A program made the translations under genes and the position numbers. Source: an uncultured Planctomycetaceae bacterium (GTDB taxonomy: Bacteria > Planctomycetota > Planctomycetia > Pirellulales > Pirellulaceae). Taken from it: 19,354 nt of DNA. The stretch spans positions 1-19,354 of the forward strand of contig CAIYOB010000824.1 in assembly GCA_903927685.1 (NCBI GenBank), written 5' to 3'. The notes below the pieces were generated by a model. It searched no databases. It saw nothing but the letters and a program-made list of their open reading frames with translations, and was not told the DNA's origin. How positions within the stretch are numbered: the first letter of the stretch is position 1; the number at the start of each line of letters is the position of its first letter. Below, piece by piece: positions 14,438-19,354 of the stretch.

Positions 14438-15937
14438 ATGTCGCTCCCACACGATTGTGGCCATTGTTGCTTGAGTCGTCGTCAGTGCCTCCAAGTTCTG
14501 TCCGCTTCGGCGCTCGGCGCCAGCGTCTTGTCCCACCCGCTGCGGCTCCTGGGCCAGGATTCCGCGGCGCCCGCCAAGACCGACTTCGTCGACGCCGCGG
14601 GACTGCGTCCGAAACCCGAGGTCCGGGTCTGCGGGACGTTCCTCGAACAGCCGCGGCCGTACTGGCTGGGCTGGCCGGGAACGACCTACGATCTGGAGAA
14701 ACACCAGGCAAATTACCGCCGGCTGCTGGACGAGTCCGTGGCTCGGGTCGGGATTCAGCTGGGCTGGGAGGCCAACCCGGTCAACGACGAGGCCAGTCTG
14801 GGCGCGTGGATCGCCAAGGTCAAGGACCAGAAGCCGCACGGGCTGCTGGTTGCGCTCCAGCACATGCAATGTTGGAAGTGGGTCGAGCGGATTGCGAAAG
14901 AGACGGCCACCCCGCTGATTGTCTTTGCGCCCGTCGGGACCGCGTTCACCGGCCATGTGGATCGCGGCTCGCGGCTGCCCAACGCCCACGTGATTTCGTC
15001 CCTCGAGTGGCCCGCCGTCGAGGCCGGGCTGAAGATGATCAAGGCCAAGCGGATGTTCGAGGAGACACGCGTGCTGTGGATCCGCGGCAAGGAGAGCAAC
15101 GAGACGGTGCTGGACCGGCTGGGCGTGAAAGTCCGGGCGATCCCGCGCGATACGTTCAACCTGGAATTCGACAAACAGCCGGTCACCGAGGAGGTGACGG
15201 ACCTGGCCAGCGACCTGCGCAAGGGCGCGCAGAAGATCGTCGAGCCGAACGAAACGGATACGCACAACTCGCTGCGGGCCTACGTGACCGCCAAGCGGTT
15301 GATGGCGGCCGAAAAGGCCTGCGCACTGTCAATGGACTGCCTGGGCATGGTCAGCGCGAAACTGGTGCCCACGCCGCCTTGCGGGGCGTGGACCCTGTTG
15401 CAGGATCAGGGCCTGACGGCCGGCTGCGAAGCCGATCTGTTCGGGGCGATCTCGATGATGATGACCAGCTACCTGTTGGACCGGCCGGGCTATATGAACG
15501 ACCCGGTGCCCGAAACGGTCAAGAACCTGCTGATTGCCTCCCACTGCACCAGCGGCACGCGGCTCGCCGGCTTTGACCAGCCGGCCGCGCCGTATATCCT
15601 GCGAAACCACTCCGAATCGGCGCTGGGCGTGTCGATGCAAGTGCTCTGGCCCGCCGGCGAGCCGGTCACGCTGGTGCGTTTCACCGGACCGAACGAGATG
15701 ATCATCGATACCGGCAAGGTGGTCAGCAATGTCGACACACCGCCGGCCGGAGGCTGCCGCACGTCGGTCGAAGTCGCGATGGACAATATCGAAGACTGCC
15801 GCGACGTCAAAGGGTTTCATCAAGTCGTCGTGCTGGGCAACCATCGCCGGATCCTGCAAGGCTTCTGCGAACTGTACGGCATCAAGCACGTGCATTCGCC
15901 CCACGAGTCGACCTTTGCGGAAGGAGCCCAGGCATGA
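14438..15937 (+). CDS. Tat-exported L-fucose/L-arabinose-isomerase-like protein
   Basis: A 499-residue protein. The start at 14438 has GGAGG six bases upstream; the 18 codons before it in the same frame are excluded. Residues 13-35 form a twin-arginine signal (SRRQCLQVLSASALGASVLS), so the protein is folded before export. The body resembles the L-fucose isomerase-like fold. An N-terminal Rossmann-like half includes YDLEKHQANYRRLLDE and the strands LLVALQ and PLIVFAP. The C-terminal half contains CEADLFGAISMMMTSYLLDR (330-349), ASHCTSG (367-373) and a beta-barrel part with EPVTLVRFTGPNEMIIDTG. Glu331 and Asp355 are candidate metal ligands, with a C-terminal His such as His460 or His484 (inference from the isomerase family). 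True sugar isomerases are cytoplasmic, so a Tat-exported version may bind or modify sugars outside the cytoplasm. Its last four bases overlap the next gene (ATGA at 15934). Confidence 0.82.
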   Translation: MSLPHDCGHCCLSRRQCLQVLSASALGASVLSHPLRLLGQDSAAPAKTDFVDAAGLRPKPEVRVCGTFLEQPRPYWLGWPGTTYDLEKHQANYRRLLDESVARVGIQLGWEANPVNDEASLGAWIAKVKDQKPHGLLVALQHMQCWKWVERIAKETATPLIVFAPVGTAFTGHVDRGSRLPNAHVISSLEWPAVEAGLKMIKAKRMFEETRVLWIRGKESNETVLDRLGVKVRAIPRDTFNLEFDKQPVTEEVTDLASDLRKGAQKIVEPNETDTHNSLRAYVTAKRLMAAEKACALSMDCLGMVSAKLVPTPPCGAWTLLQDQGLTAGCEADLFGAISMMMTSYLLDRPGYMNDPVPETVKNLLIASHCTSGTRLAGFDQPAAPYILRNHSESALGVSMQVLWPAGEPVTLVRFTGPNEMIIDTGKVVSNVDTPPAGGCRTSVEVAMDNIEDCRDVKGFHQVVVLGNHRRILQGFCELYGIKHVHSPHESTFAEGAQA

Positions 15938-17076
15938 GCAAGCCGATCTCGCTGTCCTGTTGCGCGCTGCTGTGGCTCGGAGCGCTGGCCGCGGCCGCCG
16001 ACCCCGTGCCGCTCCATTCGCCCGGCTTTCCCCCGTCGACGTTGGACGCCGACGGCAAGTTGGTCGAGGACTGGGGCAGCCTGGACGTCGCGTTGAGTGG
16101 CGAGGGCATCGTCGAGGGGCCCACGACCCTGGAAGCCATCAAGCTGGAGGACGTCATTCCCGCCGCGCGGGCCGCGGCCGATCGCGGCGCGGTCCGCCTG
16201 GTCCGGACCGCATTCCGCGCCCCGGCCTTCCCGGCCGGCGTCGACGTGCTGACGGTCCGACTGGAGGAAGCCCGCGGACAGGCCGCCGAAGTCCTCTTGG
16301 GGCTGGGCCTGCCGGACAAGGCCGTGATCGGACTGCGCACCGTCCGCTTGGGCGGCCGCGTGGTGCTCACGCTGCCCGCCGAGTCGCTGGCCGACCGCCC
16401 GCTGCGCGACTGGGGCTCGTGCGACGAGGCCTCGTCGCTGCCCGGGTGGGCCAAGCCGGCGGTCGAGTGCGATCCGGCGTTTCGCAACATCCGCGCGGGC
16501 ATGGGCGGCGTCCCGATCGTGTACCGGTTCACCGTGCCGCCCAAGAGCGACGCCACCGTCGTGCTGGGACTGTGCGAGAGCCACTGGGCCGAACCCGGCC
16601 AGCGACCGCTGACGTGCCGCGTCGAGGGCGCCGCGCCGCAGACGGTGGATCCGGTGGCCAAGTGGGGCCAGCACCAGCCCGGCGCACTCGCGTTCGCAGG
16701 ACGTGATGAGAACGGCGACGGCAAGCTGGAAGTGGTCGTCCGGGCCGCGCCGGGCGCCCCGGATCGGAATCCGATCCTGAACGTCATCTGGATTTTTCCC
16801 GCCGGCGAATCGCCGAACCTGCCGCGACTCGTTGCTGGCGTGCTCAGCGGCGCCGCTGCGCGGTACGTCGACGTCGGCGGCGAGAACGACCAGTCAATCT
16901 ATCCTCCGGGACAGCTCGAGTACCGGATCAAGCTCGAGGCTGGAGCCGCCCAGGAGCTGACATTCTTCGTCGCCAGCCCGGACAGTTCCGCCCCCACGCC
17001 GGACACCAGTGCTTGGACCGCGGCCACCCTCCGCCGTGCCGCCGCCGAGGTCTGGCGCGACTGGCCCTCGAACTGA
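15934..17076 (+). CDS. Secreted protein with malectin-like beta-sandwich, unknown function
   Basis: A 380-residue protein with a signal peptide (MSKPISLSCCALLWLGALAA, cleavage near 22). The ATG overlaps the stop of the isomerase-like gene as ATGA, so the two are translationally coupled, and GGAG lies ahead within the upstream gene. Residues about 80-160 and 190-290 look like beta-sandwich parts. The latter contains VPIVYRFTVPPKSDATVVLG, WIFP, and a calcium-loop-like DENGDGKLE (258-266), and resembles malectin-type carbohydrate-binding domains. The C-terminus (LEYRIKLEAGAAQELTFFVA) is another strand-rich part. I do not recognise a specific family. The coupling suggests it acts with the isomerase-like protein, perhaps as its carbohydrate-binding partner in the periplasm (inference). 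Confidence 0.8.
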   Translation: MSKPISLSCCALLWLGALAAAADPVPLHSPGFPPSTLDADGKLVEDWGSLDVALSGEGIVEGPTTLEAIKLEDVIPAARAAADRGAVRLVRTAFRAPAFPAGVDVLTVRLEEARGQAAEVLLGLGLPDKAVIGLRTVRLGGRVVLTLPAESLADRPLRDWGSCDEASSLPGWAKPAVECDPAFRNIRAGMGGVPIVYRFTVPPKSDATVVLGLCESHWAEPGQRPLTCRVEGAAPQTVDPVAKWGQHQPGALAFAGRDENGDGKLEVVVRAAPGAPDRNPILNVIWIFPAGESPNLPRLVAGVLSGAAARYVDVGGENDQSIYPPGQLEYRIKLEAGAAQELTFFVASPDSSAPTPDTSAWTAATLRRAAAEVWRDWPSN

Positions 17077-17120
17077 GCGGTTCGTCAAACAACACGCGAC
17101 AGCGTGAACTCCAACGGGCG

Positions 17121-17181
17121 GGTGCCTGGGGTCGAGCGCAGCGAGCCCCCAGGATCGAAAAACGGGTGGCTCGCCACTCGA
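17121..17181 (+). repeat. Second copy of the dispersed palindromic repeat core
   Basis: Positions 17121-17152 match the reverse complement of 6972-7003 at 31 of 32 bases. The similarity continues less strictly to 17181, where GTGGCTCGCCACTCG corresponds to GGGGCTCGCCACTCG of the first copy. Unlike the first copy it lacks the GTGCGTTGTCC terminal repeats, so it is a partial or variant member. It lies in the 145-base gap between two same-strand genes, ending about 40 bases ahead of the next start codon. The remainder of 17077-17221 shows only the GGAGG ribosome binding site of the next gene. Confidence 0.72.
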
Positions 17182-17221
17182 CCTTGTCGACGGCACCGAC
17201 GAATCCTCTGGAGGCTCGATC

Positions 17222-19276
17222 ATGGCAGTTCCTCTTTCCCGTTCCTGGCGGCGATTGCTGGCCGGTTTCGTCCTCCTGCCTGCATTCCTGGCCGCGGCGA
17301 CGCGGGCCGCCGAGCCGCCCCGGACGGCGGCGCGGTTGACCGACAAGACCTTGGTTGCCTGGGTCTACTTGGCGGACACGGTGCAGCGCGGCGGCAGTGC
17401 CCTGACGTTGATGGAGGGCGAGGACTTCGATGCCCTGGTGTTCGGCGAGCGAGCGCCAGGCCGGTGGATGGCTGGCAGCGACTTCTTTCGTCGCACGCAG
17501 GGCGAGCAGGATCAGCAAGCCAACCCGACGGAGACGGCCGGCGCAGAAACGCTGGTCCAGATCGCCACGGTCTGGGCCGGCAATGATGTTGCGATCTTTC
17601 GCAACGGCCAGCCCTACGCCCGTTACCGCATCGACACGCCGCGGGCGTTCGGCTCGGACACGGCGGTCTTGCTCGGCCTTCGGTACCTGGGCGGGATGGG
17701 AGCGATTGGCTTCCTGCGCGGAGCGATCGACGAGGCACGGATCTACGATCGGGCATTGGCCCCCGAGTCCCTGGCCGCGCTGCAGCCCAACCAGCCGTTC
17801 GACCCGCCGCCGCTGGCTCGATGGACCTTCGAGGATGGGACCGCCAACGACGACCGGGGCGTGTTTCCACCGGGGCAGTTGGTCGGCGGCGCGCGCATCG
17901 CCGCCGGACGCCTGTGGCTGAACGGCAGCGATGCATACGCGGTGTGCGAAGCGCCCCGCCGCGAGCAGCCGGGCATGTTCTACGCCCCCGTGCGGCGTGA
18001 AACGGGCACGATGTGGGACACCTGGCTGTACTATCATGCCGGGACGTACCACTTGTTCTACCTGGCTCGGGCCGGCGGGCAATGGGACAACATCTCGCTG
18101 GCCACATCCACCGACGGCGTGAACTGGCAGGAACGCGGCGTGATCCTCCGCAAAGCCGACGGCGTGACCTGGATGGGCACCGGCTCGACGTGGCGTTCGC
18201 CGAATTTCGAGCGGGACGGCAAGTACCAGCTGAACTTCTCCGAATGGCGAGGCGACCGGCAGACGATCTTCTTTGCCGAGTCAACCGACTTGCTCGCCTG
18301 GCAGCGTCTGGGCCCGGAGTTCGAGTTCCAGCAGGACGCGCGCTGGTACAAACCGCCAGGCCGCTGGGACTGCATCTACACCATTCCCCGTTCCGGCGGG
18401 GGGCTGTTCGGCTACTGGACCGCCGACCCGGCGGGCCGTCCAGGAGTCGGATTCGGCCAGTCGCAGGACGGCGTGCATTGGGCAGCGTTGGAGCCGCCGC
18501 AGTTCGTGGACGGCGCTCCGCATGGCGAAGCCGGCGCGGTGGAACGGATCGGCTCGAAGTACTACCTGCTGCTGGGGTCCGGCGGCATGAAGACCTTGGT
18601 CGCCGACCAGCCTCAGGGCCCGTTCCGCCCCGCCCGCAAGAACTTTACCTTGCTGCATGGCGGACCGACGTACTTTGCCCGGTTCTTTCCGACCAACCCC
18701 GATGGTCTGCTGGTCAATCACCACGCAATCGCCAAGAACGGCCGGATTCACTTGGGGCTGCTGAAGCGGGCGGTGACGGACGACGAGCACACGTTGCGGC
18801 TGGGCTGGTGGAGCGGCAACGAGCGGCTGAAGCAGGCAGCCATACCCGTGCGGCTGAGCACGGCCGCGGCGCAGGGCTCGTCGCCCCGGATGTTGGAGGG
18901 CGAGTTGCCAAGCGACGAGGGCGTGATTCTCGAAGGGGTGCTCCCAATTCCGTTGGATCCCGGCGGGCGCGACTCCGGCCTGTACATCGAGGCGGGCGCG
19001 AGCGGCGGGATCGGCATCCTGGTGCGAGCCGCGGGGGTGGTCGAGTTCGGACCGATCCAAGCGGATGGCAGCGGGTTCCAGGCGGACTTGCGAGCCGACC
19101 GCGAACTGGCCTGGGAACCCACCGCCCGTTTTCGCCTGCTGCTGAAGGGGTGCCTGCTGGAGTTCTATCTGAACGACATCTTGATCGAATGCTACAGCCT
19201 GCCAGGCCGAGCGACAGGCAGGATCGGAGTGTTGGGAAGCGGTGACGACGGGGCGGAATTGCGCGCTTGGCGCTGA
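17222..19276 (+). CDS. Secreted LamG plus GH32/GH43-like five-bladed propeller protein
   Basis: A 684-residue exported protein with a basic signal peptide (MAVPLSRSWRRLLAGFVLLP, cleavage near residue 30). Residues 42-185 form a LamG/concanavalin-A-like domain with the typical ending GAIDEARIYDRALAPESLAA. Residues about 195-245 are a short further strand region. Residues 255-530 fit a GH32/GH43-type propeller: MWDTWLYYHAGTYHLFYLA (Asp266 at the nucleophile position), STDGVNW, TWRSPNFERDGKYQL and GRWDCIYTIPR. Residues 555-680 form a C-terminal beta-sandwich like that of GH32 (LLLKGCLLEFYLNDILIECY). Compared with GH32 enzymes, RDP reads RSP (325-327) and EC reads DC (383-384), so classical fructosidase activity is doubtful. 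It may be another glycosidase, a phosphorylase-like enzyme or a binding protein. GGAGG seven bases before ATG 17222 supports the start. The 78 bases after the stop hold nothing recognisable. Confidence 0.85.
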   Translation: MAVPLSRSWRRLLAGFVLLPAFLAAATRAAEPPRTAARLTDKTLVAWVYLADTVQRGGSALTLMEGEDFDALVFGERAPGRWMAGSDFFRRTQGEQDQQANPTETAGAETLVQIATVWAGNDVAIFRNGQPYARYRIDTPRAFGSDTAVLLGLRYLGGMGAIGFLRGAIDEARIYDRALAPESLAALQPNQPFDPPPLARWTFEDGTANDDRGVFPPGQLVGGARIAAGRLWLNGSDAYAVCEAPRREQPGMFYAPVRRETGTMWDTWLYYHAGTYHLFYLARAGGQWDNISLATSTDGVNWQERGVILRKADGVTWMGTGSTWRSPNFERDGKYQLNFSEWRGDRQTIFFAESTDLLAWQRLGPEFEFQQDARWYKPPGRWDCIYTIPRSGGGLFGYWTADPAGRPGVGFGQSQDGVHWAALEPPQFVDGAPHGEAGAVERIGSKYYLLLGSGGMKTLVADQPQGPFRPARKNFTLLHGGPTYFARFFPTNPDGLLVNHHAIAKNGRIHLGLLKRAVTDDEHTLRLGWWSGNERLKQAAIPVRLSTAAAQGSSPRMLEGELPSDEGVILEGVLPIPLDPGGRDSGLYIEAGASGGIGILVRAAGVVEFGPIQADGSGFQADLRADRELAWEPTARFRLLLKGCLLEFYLNDILIECYSLPGRATGRIGVLGSGDDGAELRAWR

Positions 19277-19354
19277 GTTGCGTCGAGCGCCCAGATGCGT
19301 TGGGCGGGGGTACTTGCCGACCCGATAGTGCTCCGTGGCGCGGGGCTTCCACGC

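Overview
The window looks like chromosomal DNA of a GC-rich planctomycete, most likely a Pirellulales-type lineage. The evidence is the set of protein families: a PVC-type haem-binding CxxCH dehydrogenase with HEAT repeats and FG-GAP/VCBS motifs, an ECF sigma factor of the Planctomycetes/Acidobacteria type followed by a membrane Ser/Thr kinase with PD40 repeats, a Tat-exported sugar-isomerase-like protein, and many large secreted proteins. No rRNA, tRNA, CRISPR array, prophage or intact transposase was seen.

Layout. At 1-512 (+) is the 3' end of a secreted lyase- or lectin-like beta-sandwich protein. At 655-1971 (+) are small stand-alone genes: a VOC protein, a decayed DUF1801 remnant and a cupin. 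At 2065-3219 (-) are a small four-helix membrane protein, a possible 42-residue single-helix peptide just upstream of it, and an exported Tll0287-like (DUF3365) c-type haem protein. At 3474-6627 (-) is a signalling pair, an ECF sigma factor followed by a Ser/Thr kinase with PEGA-like and PD40 regions. At about 6895-7029 is a MITE-like palindromic element with 15-bp perfect terminal inverted repeats. At 7028-12151 (-) is a 1707-residue secreted fusion: NodB-type deacetylase-like domain, FG-GAP/VCBS repeats, PVC-type dehydrogenase propeller, HEAT region, cytochrome c and two tandem carbohydrate-binding-like domains. Diverging from it at 12370-17076 (+) are an HtrA-like/PDZ/hydrolase-like protein in which both enzymatic domains have lost key catalytic residues, a Tat-exported L-fucose-isomerase-like protein, and a translationally coupled secreted malectin-like protein. 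A second copy of the palindromic repeat core follows, then at 17222-19276 (+) a secreted LamG plus GH32/GH43-like propeller protein.

How the genes may work together. From 7028 to 19276 nearly everything is exported and related to carbohydrate binding or processing, so the block reads as an envelope or periplasmic glycan-handling and oxidation neighbourhood (inference). The sigma factor and kinase are a plausible local regulatory pair, but their targets cannot be read from the window. The two most unusual points are the domain order of the 1707-residue fusion and the double-pseudoenzyme look of the 658-residue protein divergent from it. All family calls come from reading motifs by eye; no database search was possible.
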